A DNA stretch of 64,000 nt from Phyllobacterium bourgognense (GCF_003337575.1 NZ_QPJM01000002.1:1-64000); one strand, 5' to 3'. Shown: positions 39,473-52,481, counted from the first letter of the stretch. A program made the numbers and translations. The notes: generated by a model from the sequence alone, not told the origin.

Positions 39473-40791
39473 GTATTCTGAACGGAAAAGGTTCATCGAC
39501 AGGAGCGCCATCCGCCAAGCGGACGCGCTCGTTGACAGTTCTGGATATCGGTTCGAGCAAGGTCTGCTGCATCATCGCGCGTTTGCGTCCGCGTGAGGAA
39601 AGCGCACATCTGCCAGGCCGTACACATCGCATCGAGGTTCTGGGAATTGGCCATCAGAAGTCGCGCGGAATCAAGTCAGGAGTCATCGTCAATCTGGATG
39701 CTGCCGAGCAGGCGATCCGTCTTGCCGTCGATGCGGCGGAGCGTATGGCGGGCCTCACGGTCGACTCGATGATCGTCAATATTTCGGCGGGACGCCTGAA
39801 GAGCGAGAGCTTTTCTGCCAGTATCAATCTCGGCGGCCATGAGGTTGATCAGTCGGATATCCGCCGCGTGCTTGCAGCCGGAGCCAAGCAAGCGCTTGCC
39901 GCTGAGCGTCATCTCGTGCATTCGCTACCGATCGCCTATGGCCTCGATGGTGAACGCGGCATTCGCGATCCGCTCGGCATGATCGGCGATACGCTAGGCG
40001 TTGAAATGCATGTTCTGACTGCCGACGCGGCGCCACTGCGCAATCTTGAGCTCTGCGTCAATCGCTGTCATTTGTCTGTCGAGGCGATGATCGCAACGCC
40101 TTACGCCAGCGGTCTATCGGCACTCGTTGATGATGAGGCCGAGATGGGCGCTGCCTGCATCGACATGGGTGGCGGTACGACGACGATTTCCGTGTTCTCC
40201 GAAGGCAAATTCATTCATGCTGATGCAATCGCCATTGGCGGCAACCACGTGACCATGGATGTGGCACGTGGCCTGTCGGCTCATATGGACGACGCCGAGC
40301 GGCTGAAGGTCATGCACGGCTCGGCCCTGCCAAGTGCTGCCGATGATCGCGATATGATCAGTGTGTCGCCGCTCGGCAACGATGCGCGCGATGTTCCCAA
40401 TCAATATCCACGCGCGGTACTGACCCGCATCATCCGTGCCCGGGTTGAGGAAACGCTGGAACTCGCGCGTGACCGCCTCAATCAGTCCGGCTACGGCCAG
40501 ATTGTCGGCAAGCGTGTGGTGCTTACGGGCGGTGCCAGTCAGTTGGCGGGATTGCCGGAGGCGGCACGCCGCATTCTGGCTCGCAATGTGCGTATTGGCC
40601 GTCCTCTTGGTGTCACGGGGCTTCCCGAGGCTGCCAAGGGTCCGGCTTTCTCTGCAGCGGTTGGTCTTCTGATCTATCCGCAGGTGGCAGGAATTGAGGA
40701 GCGTTCTGTAAAGGCTGGTTCATCGTCGTTGATGACGGGCACAGGTGGGCGTTTTCAGCGTATCGGCCAATGGCTGAAAGAGAGTTTTTGA
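39469..40791 (+). CDS. ftsA: Cell division protein FtsA
   Basis: Actin-like membrane tether for FtsZ, 440 residues. Phosphate-1 loop VLDIGSSKVCCIIAR near residue 24, the 1C domain SASINLGGHEVDQSDIRRVL near 122, phosphate-2 CIDMGGGTTTISVF near 230, and adenosine motif VVLTGGASQLAGL near 350 are seen. The C-terminal FQRIGQWLKESF is the amphipathic membrane-targeting helix. It overlaps ftsQ (ATGA) and is followed by a 139-base gap with two hairpins before ftsZ. Confidence 0.96.
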   Translation: MSILNGKGSSTGAPSAKRTRSLTVLDIGSSKVCCIIARLRPREESAHLPGRTHRIEVLGIGHQKSRGIKSGVIVNLDAAEQAIRLAVDAAERMAGLTVDSMIVNISAGRLKSESFSASINLGGHEVDQSDIRRVLAAGAKQALAAERHLVHSLPIAYGLDGERGIRDPLGMIGDTLGVEMHVLTADAAPLRNLELCVNRCHLSVEAMIATPYASGLSALVDDEAEMGAACIDMGGGTTTISVFSEGKFIHADAIAIGGNHVTMDVARGLSAHMDDAERLKVMHGSALPSAADDRDMISVSPLGNDARDVPNQYPRAVLTRIIRARVEETLELARDRLNQSGYGQIVGKRVVLTGGASQLAGLPEAARRILARNVRIGRPLGVTGLPEAAKGPAFSAAVGLLIYPQVAGIEERSVKAGSSSLMTGTGGRFQRIGQWLKESF

Positions 40792-40866
40792 CTACTGCGC
40801 CGCGCGTCCTTCGGGACGCGTAAAGGTCGCAGTAGCGAGTTGAAACAGCCCATTCGTAGAATGGGC
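40792..40866. repeat. Two tandem hairpins in the ftsA-ftsZ gap
   Basis: The first is a nested structure: CTACTGCG (40792-40799) pairs with CGCAGTAG (40828-40835) and encloses CGCGTCC-TTCG-GGACGCG (40803-40820), a stem with a stable TTCG tetraloop. The second is GCCCATTC (40848-40855) with GAATGGGC (40859-40866) around GTA. No T-run follows either, so these are not simple terminators. They could be a REP-like element, an mRNA stabiliser or a processing site that sets the FtsZ to FtsA ratio. Confidence 0.6.
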
Positions 40867-40930
40867 AGGCGGGGAAACCCAAAAAAACACCGCAGCGGCG
40901 AGGCGGTAGAGACGAAAAGGAACGAAACAA

Positions 40931-42610
40931 ATGAGTATCAATCTGCAAAAGCCGGACATTACCGAGCTTAAGCCACGGATCACCGTATTCGGTGTTGGCG
41001 GTGGTGGTGGCAATGCGGTCAATAACATGATCAATGCCGGTTTGCGCGGTGTTGAATTCGTTGTGGCCAATACCGATGCACAGGCGCTATCGCAGTCGAA
41101 GGCTGAACGTCTGGTTCAGCTTGGTGCCGCTGTGACCGAAGGCCTTGGTGCAGGCTCGCAGCCGGAAGTTGGCCGCGCAGCAGCCGAAGAATGCATCGAC
41201 GAGATCAACGATCATCTCCAGGGCACCCACATGTGCTTCGTCACTGCCGGCATGGGTGGCGGCACCGGTACCGGCGCGGCGCCGGTCGTTGCCCGGGCGG
41301 CACGCGAAAAGGGTATTCTGACCGTTGGCGTTGTCACCAAGCCTTTCCATTTCGAAGGTCAGCGCCGCATGCGCACCGCCGATATGGGAATTGCTGATCT
41401 GCAGAAGAACGTCGATACGCTCATCGTCATTCCGAACCAGAACCTCTTCCGCATTGCCAATGACAAGACGACCTTTGCCGATGCCTTCGCGATGGCCGAT
41501 CAGGTTCTCTATTCCGGTGTTGCCTGCATCACCGATCTGATGGTGAAAGAAGGCCTGATCAATCTCGACTTTGCCGACGTTCGTTCGGTCATGCGCGAGA
41601 TGGGCAAGGCGATGATGGGGACGGGTGAAGCCTCTGGCGACGGCCGTGCAATGGCTGCCGCTGAAGCCGCAATTGCCAATCCCCTGCTTGATGAAACCTC
41701 CATGCGTGGCGCCAAGGGTCTGCTGATTTCGATCACCGGTGGCCGCGACATGACGCTCTTTGAAGTTGATGAGGCTGCAACTCGTATCCGCGAGGAAGTT
41801 GACCAGGATGCCAATATCATCCTCGGCGCAACCTTCGACGAAAGCCTCGAAGGCATCATCCGCGTCTCTGTCGTGGCAACTGGCATCGATAAGCAGATTG
41901 GAGAGTCGGCGCCCGCGCCGATCGAATTTCGCCAGCCTCTGAAGCCGATTGCCAAGCCCGCGCAGCAGGCCGCCGCAAGTACGAATGCACGTCCGGTTGT
42001 TCAGCAGCCGGCCGCACGGGTAGCGGACCCTGTAGCCGATGCGATCCGCGCTGCGGAACAGGAGGTGGTGCAGCGCGCTCCACAGCCCGCCGAGGAGTTC
42101 CGTCCGCAGAGCCGCATTTTCCAGGCGCCAGCGCCAGAAGTGTTCGATGCTCCCTTTGCTGCCGCGCCTCAGGCTCCGGTGCATCAGCCCGCTCCGCAGA
42201 TGCAGGCTGCACCCGCACCGCAACCGGCTGCCCCACGCATGCCGAATGTCGCTGATTTCCCGCCTGTGGTTCAGGCAGAACTCAACGCCCGCGACATGGG
42301 AAGCCGTGAGAGCAATCGCGAACCTTCCTATGACAACCAGGAAGATCGTGGGCCGATGGGTCTTCTAAAGCGCCTCACTGCCGGTTTGACTCGCCGCGAA
42401 GACGAGACCGCCCGGCTAGAGCCAGCGCAGCCGCGCGAACCCGCGATGCGTCCGGTCGAACAGCGCCGGCCGCTTTCACAGGACGCGTCGATCTATGCGC
42501 CGCGCCGTGGACAGCTCGATGAGCAGGGCCGCGTTCAGCCACACGCGCGCCAGGCGTCCGAAGACGATCAGCTTGAAATCCCGGCTTTCCTTCGCCGTCA
42601 GGCGAACTGA
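40931..42610 (+). CDS. ftsZ: Cell division GTPase FtsZ
   Basis: Tubulin-like GTPase of 559 residues that forms the Z ring. The GTPase domain (about 1-325) carries [13 protein letters not shown] near 23, the tubulin signature [13 protein letters not shown] near 110, and NLDFADV near 212 (T7 loop). A long Ala/Pro/Gln-rich linker (about 330-545) follows, which accounts for the size above the 380-residue norm and is common in this order. The C-terminal peptide [10 protein letters not shown] binds FtsA. It starts 139 bases after ftsA and ends in a strong terminator. Confidence 0.97.
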   Translation: MSINLQKPDITELKPRITVFGVGGGGGNAVNNMINAGLRGVEFVVANTDAQALSQSKAERLVQLGAAVTEGLGAGSQPEVGRAAAEECIDEINDHLQGTHMCFVTAGMGGGTGTGAAPVVARAAREKGILTVGVVTKPFHFEGQRRMRTADMGIADLQKNVDTLIVIPNQNLFRIANDKTTFADAFAMADQVLYSGVACITDLMVKEGLINLDFADVRSVMREMGKAMMGTGEASGDGRAMAAAEAAIANPLLDETSMRGAKGLLISITGGRDMTLFEVDEAATRIREEVDQDANIILGATFDESLEGIIRVSVVATGIDKQIGESAPAPIEFRQPLKPIAKPAQQAAASTNARPVVQQPAARVADPVADAIRAAEQEVVQRAPQPAEEFRPQSRIFQAPAPEVFDAPFAAAPQAPVHQPAPQMQAAPAPQPAAPRMPNVADFPPVVQAELNARDMGSRESNREPSYDNQEDRGPMGLLKRLTAGLTRREDETARLEPAQPREPAMRPVEQRRPLSQDASIYAPRRGQLDEQGRVQPHARQASEDDQLEIPAFLRRQAN

Positions 42611-42637
42611 TCTGATCACGGATTGTTAAAGAATAAG

Positions 42638-42670
42638 AATTCCGCCATTGCCTCAATGGCGGAATTTTTC
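42638..42670 (+). terminator. Terminator of the dcw cluster after ftsZ
   Basis: AATTCCGCCATTG (42638-42650) pairs perfectly over 13 bases with CAATGGCGGAATT (42654-42666) around CCT, followed by TTTTC. It marks the end of the dcw cluster. Confidence 0.92.
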
Positions 42671-42872
42671 TTTCAAGCCATTGAAAGGCCAAAGAAACGA
42701 CTTAGCTGATGGCGCAGTGGTTTCGTTACAAACGTCGCGAAACCGTGATTTTGCTTCATGGGATGCCAACTGTATCTTGCGGCGCAAAATAACGATGAGC
42801 GATGCTGATTCCGAAAAGCGTGCAGCGCCGCAAATTCATACTGAAGACCGGTTGGATAATCCGGGGCGGTAC

Positions 42873-43832
42873 ATGGGCACGAGGTTTCAATTGCGCGACT
42901 ACCAGACAACAATCGCCGAGCGAATAACGCTTTCAGGAGCTGGTGTGCACAGCGGTGCGCCGGTGACGATTGCTTTCGTCCCGGCCGATCCCGATACGGG
43001 TATCGTTTTCCACAGGCTCGACGGAAATAGCGCCAGCCACGAAATCAAGGCGCTTGTATCGGAAGTCGGGACGACCGATCTGTCGACCACGCTTGCCAAC
43101 AGGGCAGGGGTGACGATCAGCACAGTCGAGCACGTCATGGCAGCAATTGCCGGTTCGGGCATCGACAATATGATCATCGAGATCGACGGCCCGGAAGTGC
43201 CAATTCTCGACGGAACATCCTTGGTCTTCCTCGACGCATTCGAGCAGGCCGGTTTCGTGCGGCAAGCGGCTAAACGCCGTTTCATCCGGATTCTCAAGAC
43301 ATCGCGCATCGAGGCCGGGGCATCCTGGGCCGAGTTCCGTCCTTATGATGGAACGCGCTATGAGGTAGAAATCGACTTTGAAACGCCGGTCATCGGCCGT
43401 CAGAAATTTGCCGCCGATATGGATGAGGCGGTCTTCCGCAAGGAGATTTCGCGGGCGCGCACCTTCGGTTTCATGCGCGACGTGGAAAAGCTCTGGGCTG
43501 CGGGCCTGGCGCTGGGTTCATCACTCGATAACTCGCTGGTCATCGGCGATGATCACTCTGTCATCAATCCGGGTGGCCTTCGCTACAAGGATGAGTTTGT
43601 TCGTCACAAGGCGCTGGACGCCATCGGCGATCTTGCCCTCGCTGGCGCGCCGTTCATTGGCTGCTTCCGCTCGTATCGCGGCGGGCACCGGCTGAATGCT
43701 GCGGCGCTCCGCGCACTGCTCTCCGACCATACGGCGTTCGAGATCGTCGAAATGGCTGGTAAACGCGGCCAATCGCGCGGCGCATCGCTTGTTGCCGTAA
43801 ACGCTCCTGTTTTTGCACCTTGGGCGATCTGA
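42873..43832 (+). CDS. lpxC: UDP-3-O-acyl-N-acetylglucosamine deacetylase LpxC
   Basis: Zinc amidase of 319 residues, the committed step of lipid A synthesis. The zinc ligands are visible in STVEHVMAAI near residue 87 (His) and HKALDAIGDLALAG near 243 (His and Asp); GGHRLNAAAL near 270 holds the catalytic His. TLSGAGVHSG near 19 and ARTFGFM near 197 are conserved. The open frame also has an ATG at 42795, but 42873 has GGGG about 7 bases upstream and fits the family N-terminus. It is convergent with the LysR gene. Confidence 0.95.
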   Translation: MGTRFQLRDYQTTIAERITLSGAGVHSGAPVTIAFVPADPDTGIVFHRLDGNSASHEIKALVSEVGTTDLSTTLANRAGVTISTVEHVMAAIAGSGIDNMIIEIDGPEVPILDGTSLVFLDAFEQAGFVRQAAKRRFIRILKTSRIEAGASWAEFRPYDGTRYEVEIDFETPVIGRQKFAADMDEAVFRKEISRARTFGFMRDVEKLWAAGLALGSSLDNSLVIGDDHSVINPGGLRYKDEFVRHKALDAIGDLALAGAPFIGCFRSYRGGHRLNAAALRALLSDHTAFEIVEMAGKRGQSRGASLVAVNAPVFAPWAI

Positions 43833-43838
43833 CTCTTA

Positions 43839-44732
43839 TCAGTACGTCGGTATCGCATTGTGCACCGCTTGCAGCATGATCGATGCGAGGCGTGCGGTTG
43901 CCGGATCTGATTGCGCTTGCGATCGATGAAGAACAAGCCCGAGAGAAGGTAGCGGTGGTAGTCCGCTGTCAGCCGGTACCAGAGGTTGTACGCTTGGCGG
44001 TAGCCCGAACGGCGTGCGAACGGTTACGCCAAGGCCCGCGACGGTTGCAGCCCATAACCCCGCCAGGCTCGGACTGACAAACGACTGCCGCCACGGTATG
44101 CCGGCGCGGTCGAGTGCGCTTGTGGCGGCAGTGCGCAAGAGGCAAGGTGCTTCCAGCGACGCCAGAGGTAATGGTTCGTCCGCGGATACTCGCCAGTTCC
44201 TTGGCTCGCCGGCCGGGCCAACCCAGCACATTGGTAAATCCTTGATGTGGTCGGAGTGCGGTGTCCTCGCAGACGCGTCGCTCCACGCCAACGCCAGGTC
44301 AAGACGATCGGATGTGATGCGATCGATCAATTCGGCATTGCGTGCCACGCGTGCTTCGATCCGCACCTTTGGATGAGCGCGGGCGAACTGTCCAAGGACT
44401 TCCGGAAGAATGGTTTCGCCGAAATCCTCCTGCAATCCCAGCCGCACCCACCCTGCAAGCTCGCTGCCATGGATTGCCGTCGCAGCTTCATCGTTGAGGT
44501 CGAGCAACCTGCGAGCATAGGCCAGCATTGTCTCGCCGGCTTCCGTTAGCGCCAGCCCGCGCCCCGACTTGACGAAGATCGACGTTTCCGCCTGCTGCTC
44601 GAGTTTCTTCAATTGCGCGCTGATCGCCGAGGTGGAGCGGCCAAGCCGGACCGCTGCTTTGGCAAAACTGCCAAGTTCCATGCCGGTCGCAAAGGTGCGC
44701 AACACATCAAGATCGAAGGTAATTCGTCGCAT
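43839..44732 (-). CDS. LysR-family transcriptional regulator
   Basis: Regulator of 297 residues with a winged-helix N-terminus (LDVLRTFATGMELGSFAKAAVRLGRSTSAISAQLKKLE, residues 8-46) and a periplasmic-binding-like effector domain after about residue 90. The effector is unknown. It is divergent from the tautomerase gene with a 109-base shared promoter region, the classic LysR arrangement in which the regulator controls its neighbour. A TCCA-N6-TGGA dyad at 44741-44754 in that gap is a possible binding site. Confidence 0.9.
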   Translation of the reverse strand: MRRITFDLDVLRTFATGMELGSFAKAAVRLGRSTSAISAQLKKLEQQAETSIFVKSGRGLALTEAGETMLAYARRLLDLNDEAATAIHGSELAGWVRLGLQEDFGETILPEVLGQFARAHPKVRIEARVARNAELIDRITSDRLDLALAWSDASARTPHSDHIKDLPMCWVGPAGEPRNWRVSADEPLPLASLEAPCLLRTAATSALDRAGIPWRQSFVSPSLAGLWAATVAGLGVTVRTPFGLPPSVQPLVPADSGLPPLPSLGLVLHRSQAQSDPATARLASIMLQAVHNAIPTY

Positions 44733-44841
44733 GTTAATTATCCATATTTTTGGAATTGTTCGTCAAAAACTTTCTGATTTTCAGGATGATCATGCGGCGT
44801 TATAGAAATGACGTCAAGACTTTAAAAGAAAGGATAGTTCC

Positions 44842-45231
44842 ATGCCCTTTACCCGCATTTCGCTTCTCGAAGGAAAATCCCCCGAGTATCTGAAGGCCGT
44901 CTCCGATAGTCTGCATCAAGCCATGGTCGAGGCATTCAATGTTCCGCTTGCTGATCGTTTCCAGGCCATTCACAAGCATCGCCCGGGTGAGTTCGTGTTC
45001 GACCGCAACTATTTTGGTGGTCCGCGCTCCGACGACTTCATGGTGTTCGCGATTGCCATCGGCAGACCTCGCGATGCCGCGACGAAGCAGGCGTTCTACA
45101 AACGTCTGGTCAAGCTGCTCAGCGAGGCGCCCGGCGTTCGACCGGAGGACGTCATGATCATCATCAGCACTTCAAGCCGGGATGAATGGTCCTTTAGTAA
45201 TGGTGAAGCCCAGTTGCTTGAAAACGCCTAG
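44842..45231 (+). CDS. Tautomerase-superfamily protein (4-oxalocrotonate tautomerase type)
   Basis: Protein of 129 residues beginning MPFTRISLLEGKS; Met removal would expose the catalytic Pro1 that acts as the base in this superfamily. The remainder (YLKAVSDSLHQAMVEAFNVP, later FYKRLVKLLSEAPGVRPEDVMI) follows the double beta-alpha-beta pattern of the longer, fused members. The physiological substrate is unknown. GAAAGGA lies before the ATG. It is divergent from, and probably controlled by, the LysR regulator. Confidence 0.85.
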   Translation: MPFTRISLLEGKSPEYLKAVSDSLHQAMVEAFNVPLADRFQAIHKHRPGEFVFDRNYFGGPRSDDFMVFAIAIGRPRDAATKQAFYKRLVKLLSEAPGVRPEDVMIIISTSSRDEWSFSNGEAQLLENA

Positions 45232-45449
45232 TTGAAACAAAATAAGCGAATCTTAGGGATTTGCAGTTCATTTTCGGCTCCGCCACAAAATTGGACGATT
45301 ACATGGCAATAAGATTGCTGATTCTCCTCGCTTGTGGTTTATGACCGCCCAACCGACGGTAGATTGACTATGCCTAGAGTGTGGATCGCAAACGTGATAT
45401 CGGGTTTGCGATAATTGCTCTCAAATTATTATATGGGGCCGGAAACAGC

Positions 45450-46337
45450 ATGGCGAATAGCAGAATGTCGATAAGTAAAGGCTTTGGGGGCAAGGCCAGG
45501 ATGGCCTTTCTACTCCTTCCAGTCGCCAGCGCTATAGCCATTTCCGGTTGTGCTTCGAAGGACGACGACATCGATCTCAATGCTTATGTCGACACGATCG
45601 AACCTGCAGACGTTCTTTATAACCAAGCTCTGGCCAATCTGAATTCCGGCCGCCTCGATGAGGCCGCCAAGAAATTCGATGCTGTCGACCGCCAGCATCC
45701 CTATTCGGAATTTGCTCGCAAATCGCTCGTCATGGGTGCCTTCGCCAATTACCGTGCAGGCAAATATGACGAGGCCGTTGCTATGACCAAGCGCTACATT
45801 GCGCTGTACCCAACGCAGCCAGAGGCGGCTTATGCTTATTACATTACCGGCCTTTGCTACTATCGCCAGATCCCGGATGTGACACGCGAGCAAAGCATGA
45901 CTCGCCGCTCGATTGCTGCGTTCAACGAGGTGGTCGAACGTTACCCCGACTCCGAATATGTCGAAGATTCCAAGCAGAAAATCCGCTTCGGCCGCGATCA
46001 GCTCGCCGGCAAGGAAATGCAGGTTGGCCGTTACTATCTCGAGCGCAAGGAATATCTGGCAGCGATCAAGCGCTTCCGCGGCGTTGTCGAGCAATACTCG
46101 AACACACGCCAGGTGGAGGAAGCCTTGGCCCGCTTGGTTGAAGCCTACTACGCCTTGGGCATCACCAATGAAGCCCAGACAGCGGCAGCCGTTCTCGGCC
46201 AGAATTATCCGGACAGCGAGTGGTACAAGGACAGCTACAAACTGCTGCAAAGTGGCGGGCTTGAACCTCGGCAGAACGCCGGCTCATGGCTATCCAAAGC
46301 CGCAGAAGCTATCACTGGTGGTAAAGACGGCGTCTAA
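45450..46337 (+). CDS. bamD: Outer-membrane assembly lipoprotein BamD
   Basis: BamD (ComL) is the essential lipoprotein of the BAM complex that inserts outer-membrane proteins. The 295-residue product has a lipoprotein signal with ISGC (Cys34), then five tetratricopeptide repeats (for example [21 protein letters not shown] near 52 and [15 protein letters not shown] near 127). The ATG at 45450 was chosen; a later Met at residue 6 is also possible. Its stop codon TAA abuts a copy of the AGCAATTCC palindromic repeat. Confidence 0.94.
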   Translation: MANSRMSISKGFGGKARMAFLLLPVASAIAISGCASKDDDIDLNAYVDTIEPADVLYNQALANLNSGRLDEAAKKFDAVDRQHPYSEFARKSLVMGAFANYRAGKYDEAVAMTKRYIALYPTQPEAAYAYYITGLCYYRQIPDVTREQSMTRRSIAAFNEVVERYPDSEYVEDSKQKIRFGRDQLAGKEMQVGRYYLERKEYLAAIKRFRGVVEQYSNTRQVEEALARLVEAYYALGITNEAQTAAAVLGQNYPDSEWYKDSYKLLQSGGLEPRQNAGSWLSKAAEAITGGKDGV

Positions 46338-46395
46338 AGCAATTCCAGGAAAAGTGGGAACCGGTTTTCCGTCCGGGATTGCGTAAAAACGAAGA
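46338..46395 (+). repeat. Rhizobial palindromic repeat, copy A (after bamD)
   Basis: Begins AGCAATTCCAGGAAAAGTG directly after the bamD stop TAA and ends with GGGATTGCGTAAAAACGAAGA. The termini (GCAATTCC and GGGATTGC) and the centre (ACCGGTTTTCC region) are inverted repeats. Two further copies lie at 61921 and 63726. It also contributes to the leader of recN. Confidence 0.85.
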
Positions 46396-46414
46396 AACCC
46401 TAACCTGAGCAACC

Positions 46415-48094
46415 ATGCTTTCGCATCTGTCGATCCGCGATATAGTTCTGATTGAACGGCTCGACATCGAGTTTCGCGAAGGTCTGTCGGTGCTGACCGG
46501 CGAGACAGGTGCAGGTAAATCCATTCTGCTTGATGCTTTGTCGCTGGCGCTGGGGTCGCGGGGCGATGCCTCGCTGGTGCGTCATGGCGCGGAGCAGGGG
46601 CAAGTCACTGCCGTCTTTGATGTCGTGGGAAGCCATCCGGCCCGCACGCTGCTGCGTGAGAACGACATTGAAGACGATGGCGATATCATCCTGCGCCGCG
46701 TGCAGAATGCCGACGGCCGCAGTCGCGTTTTCATCAATGATCAGGCGGCAAGCGTCACGCTGCTGAAGGAGCTTGGACGCAGGCTTGTCGAGATTCATGG
46801 CCAGCATGACGACCGTGCGCTTGTCGATCTCGATATCCACCGTACCTTGCTTGACGCTTTTGGAGCGCTTGAAATCAAGGCGGCGCTTGTACGCACACTT
46901 CACAAGACCTGGCGCGATACGGAACACACGCTGGTCCGTCACCGTGCCAAGGTAGAAGCGGCGACCCGCGAGGCCGATTATCTGCGCGCCTCTGTTGAAG
47001 AACTAGCGACGCTCGATCCGGAACCGCTGGAGGAAGAGACACTGGCAATCAGGCGCACGGACATGATGCGTTCGGAAAAGATCGCGGGCGATGTCAACGA
47101 TGCCAACGAGGTGTTGTCCGGCAACGCGTCTCCCGTGCCCTCGCTTGCCAGCCTCGTCCGCAGGCTGGAACGCAAGGTGCCGGAGGCTCCACAGTTGCTG
47201 GAGCCGGTCGTCAAGGCCATTGACGAGGCCCTGAATGCGTTGGCGGAAGCGCAAAACGGTATCGAAGAGGCGATCCGAGCAATCGATTTCGACCCGCGTG
47301 TGCTTGAGCAAACGGAGGAGCGGCTGTTCGCATTGCGTGCCGCCGCACGCAAATATTCCGTGGCTGTCGATGACCTTCCCGCGCTGCGTGACCGGATGGA
47401 TGCGGACCTTGCCGATATCGACGCGGGGGCCGAACGGCTGGCAGCACTCGAAAAAGAGGCGCAGGCCGCGCGCGACGCTTATGATCTGGCCGCGCTCGCA
47501 CTTTCAAACGACCGTCACGAGACTGCCGAGCATTTGAAACAGGCTGTCATGGCGGAACTGCCCGCCCTGAAACTGGAGCGCGCCGAGTTCATCGTCGAGA
47601 TGACGACGGATACACAGAGCCGGACAGCGGATGGTATCGATACTGTCGAATATTGGGTGCGGACCAATCCGGGCACGCGCGCCGGTCCCATGATGAAGGT
47701 CGCGTCCGGCGGTGAGCTCTCGCGCTTTCTGCTGGCGCTGAAAGTAGCACTTGCCGATCGCGGCTCGGCGCCGACACTGGTGTTCGATGAGATCGATACA
47801 GGTGTCGGCGGTGCGGTAGCTGATGCCATTGGCCAGCGTCTGCGGCGGCTTGCGGGCACCGTTCAGGTTCTTTCCGTCACGCATGCGCCGCAGGTTGCTG
47901 CACGGGCTCAGACACATTTCCTCATCGCCAAGGCCGCCGCCGGCAATGACCGCGTGGCGACATCCATACGGGCGATGGAAACTGGCGACCGGCAGGAGGA
48001 AATCGCCCGCATGCTGGCCGGCGCGAGTGTCACCGATGAAGCGCGCGCCGCAGCGGTGCGGTTGCTCCGGGAAAACGCTCCCGCCGTACCTTAA
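46415..48094 (+). CDS. recN: DNA repair ATPase RecN
   Basis: SMC-like protein of 559 residues acting early in double-strand break repair. Walker A LTGETGAGKSILLDAL is near residue 30, followed by a long coiled-coil middle (about 160-380), the ABC signature ASGGELSRFLLALK near 430 and Walker B LVFDEIDTGVGG near 455. The N-terminal LSHLSIRDIVLIERLDIEF is the usual RecN beginning. It sits behind bamD with a palindromic repeat in its 5' leader. Confidence 0.96.
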   Translation: MLSHLSIRDIVLIERLDIEFREGLSVLTGETGAGKSILLDALSLALGSRGDASLVRHGAEQGQVTAVFDVVGSHPARTLLRENDIEDDGDIILRRVQNADGRSRVFINDQAASVTLLKELGRRLVEIHGQHDDRALVDLDIHRTLLDAFGALEIKAALVRTLHKTWRDTEHTLVRHRAKVEAATREADYLRASVEELATLDPEPLEEETLAIRRTDMMRSEKIAGDVNDANEVLSGNASPVPSLASLVRRLERKVPEAPQLLEPVVKAIDEALNALAEAQNGIEEAIRAIDFDPRVLEQTEERLFALRAAARKYSVAVDDLPALRDRMDADLADIDAGAERLAALEKEAQAARDAYDLAALALSNDRHETAEHLKQAVMAELPALKLERAEFIVEMTTDTQSRTADGIDTVEYWVRTNPGTRAGPMMKVASGGELSRFLLALKVALADRGSAPTLVFDEIDTGVGGAVADAIGQRLRRLAGTVQVLSVTHAPQVAARAQTHFLIAKAAAGNDRVATSIRAMETGDRQEEIARMLAGASVTDEARAAAVRLLRENAPAVP

Positions 48095-48211
48095 TAGCCG
48101 AAGCCCCTGAACGCGCGATATTGACGGCATTCCAGTGGTTTCTCACTGGTCACTTATCCACGCTCACTTTTGCGGCCGTATCATCGTCTCAACGCAACGG
48201 GACAAGACACG

Positions 48212-49035
48212 ATGAACCCTCTCATTTCACTGGAATACCGCAAGGCTTTTAACGACTATCTCCGCCGCGGGGTACCGATACGCCTGTCGCTAAAGGCAGA
48301 AGACCTGGGCCACCAGACCACACGTTATATCTGGCGCACGCGCGGCGATCCGCAGGTGTGCCCCTCACATATAGAAAATAACGGGAAGCTATTCGCATGG
48401 GACAATCCACCGGAAACGGGACATCCGGGCGAGGGCTACGGCTGCCGCTGTACAGCGGAACCCTATGAACTCGGGACAAGCGAATATGCTAACCAGACGA
48501 TCAGCAGCGATATCAATGACGCGACTCCGCAGTGGAACACAGGTAAGTTCTTGGACTATTTTAGAACTGGTGGCGGCGAGGCGGTCACACTCTCTAAAAC
48601 AGGCAACTTGGCAGGTTTAATCTTCTACTTTTTCTACGCAGCATTGGTGATCGTATTAACGCGCAGATTATTGACGCAGCGAGAAAGGCGAAATTCGGTC
48701 ATTTCACCTATGGGTTCGCCGGGACATATCAGTTTATAGGATATGTTTTTGCTTTCGGAAAAAGTGTCGTTAGTGGGCAGTTTGTTGGATCTGTCAAAAC
48801 TCAAAACGGTATGATGTTCATTGAGGGCAGCATCTCTTACCAATACGCCGATGAATTTACCGATCCTGCAGATTTGCGACAGATGGCGACTGGTTCCTCT
48901 GCCTTGACACCCGAATCGTGGCAATGGACAGAACTAAGAGGCACACCGTTCTCGATTACAGATACATGGACCACCAATTTCAAAAGCGAAGCGAAATTGA
49001 GTGCGACCGAGAGCATGTATCGATGGCCGGAATGA
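48212..49035 (+). pseudogene. Phage minor-head-like (gp7/Mu F-type) protein with unknown C-terminal domain, frameshifted
   Basis: First part (ATG 48212) contains YIWRTRGDPQVCPSHIEN, GKLFAWDNPP and HPGEGYGCRCTAEP, the Cys/His pattern of the SPP1 gp7/Mu gpF head-morphogenesis domain. This frame degenerates after KTGNLAGLIFYFFYA. From about 48640 another frame continues with DRINAQIIDAARKAKFGH, then a Gly/Tyr-rich beta-like domain to 49035. One missing base near 48632-48645 accounts for the break; repaired, the protein would be about 274 residues. No other phage genes are near, so it may be a toxin-type use of this domain. Confidence 0.65.
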
Positions 49036-49039
49036 GTGT

Positions 49040-49612
49040 CTATTTCCCATAAACGACGCTACGCGTCAAAAGTATGTAGTCGCCAAACGCATAGAAAAAA
49101 AATACAAGCGATAGAAAGAGCAATGCGGCAACGAGCGGAAAACATAAGAAGATAAATATGTTGCTTATCAAATGTTTCCTGCAAAATATCGATGTTGTGT
49201 CAAGAAGCTGGATGCGCCGAATGATTTCAAGGGAGGTGACATACCCAACGTTTGATATCCACGCAAAGTTTCCTAGAAAAATGTCTCGGACTCCGAGGAA
49301 ATCATACTTTAATGATAGGCAATTGAAACGCATACGCTTCACCTCTTCACTGGAGGGAATGCGGGCGAGACATTCGGCATAAAACTCGGCTGCAATCCTT
49401 TCATCGAAATCCACGACAAGTTTACTAAACAACGCGGCCAGCGCAACTGCGCCGACCAATCGCCCCGTTTTAAGCCAGTCATTTTCCTCTGGTCTTGCGG
49501 TGAACACCAAAGCTGGGGGTACAACAACAAAAAGCCAGAACCAATAATTCACCAAGATGCTGGAATCGCTTTCTCTTCCGCCAAAGGATGGATAACGTTG
49601 CACGGATGACAA
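49040..49612 (-). CDS. Membrane protein of unknown function
   Basis: Protein of about 190 residues. Hydrophobic stretches are visible near residues 19-38 (ILVNYWFWLFVVVPPALVF), 50-66 (LVGAVALAALFSKLVV) and 148-180 (a long segment around FLCFPLVAALLFLSLVFFF). The loop between has Arg/Glu-rich sequence (FYAECLARIPSSEEVKRMRF). There is no ATG; TTG at 49612 or GTG at 49603 must serve, so the start is uncertain. It converges on the broken minor-head-like gene with a 4-base gap, and could be its partner or immunity protein. No family recognised. Confidence 0.5.
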   Translation of the reverse strand: MSSVQRYPSFGGRESDSSILVNYWFWLFVVVPPALVFTARPEENDWLKTGRLVGAVALAALFSKLVVDFDERIAAEFYAECLARIPSSEEVKRMRFNCLSLKYDFLGVRDIFLGNFAWISNVGYVTSLEIIRRIQLLDTTSIFCRKHLISNIFIFLCFPLVAALLFLSLVFFFYAFGDYILLTRSVVYGK

Positions 49613-49626
49613 TGCGCAACAATTAG

Positions 49627-52481
<2,855 letters not shown>

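Noticed and set aside
41087-42223. 378-codon antisense frame over ftsZ
   Set aside because: Shadow of ftsZ; no motif or start signal.
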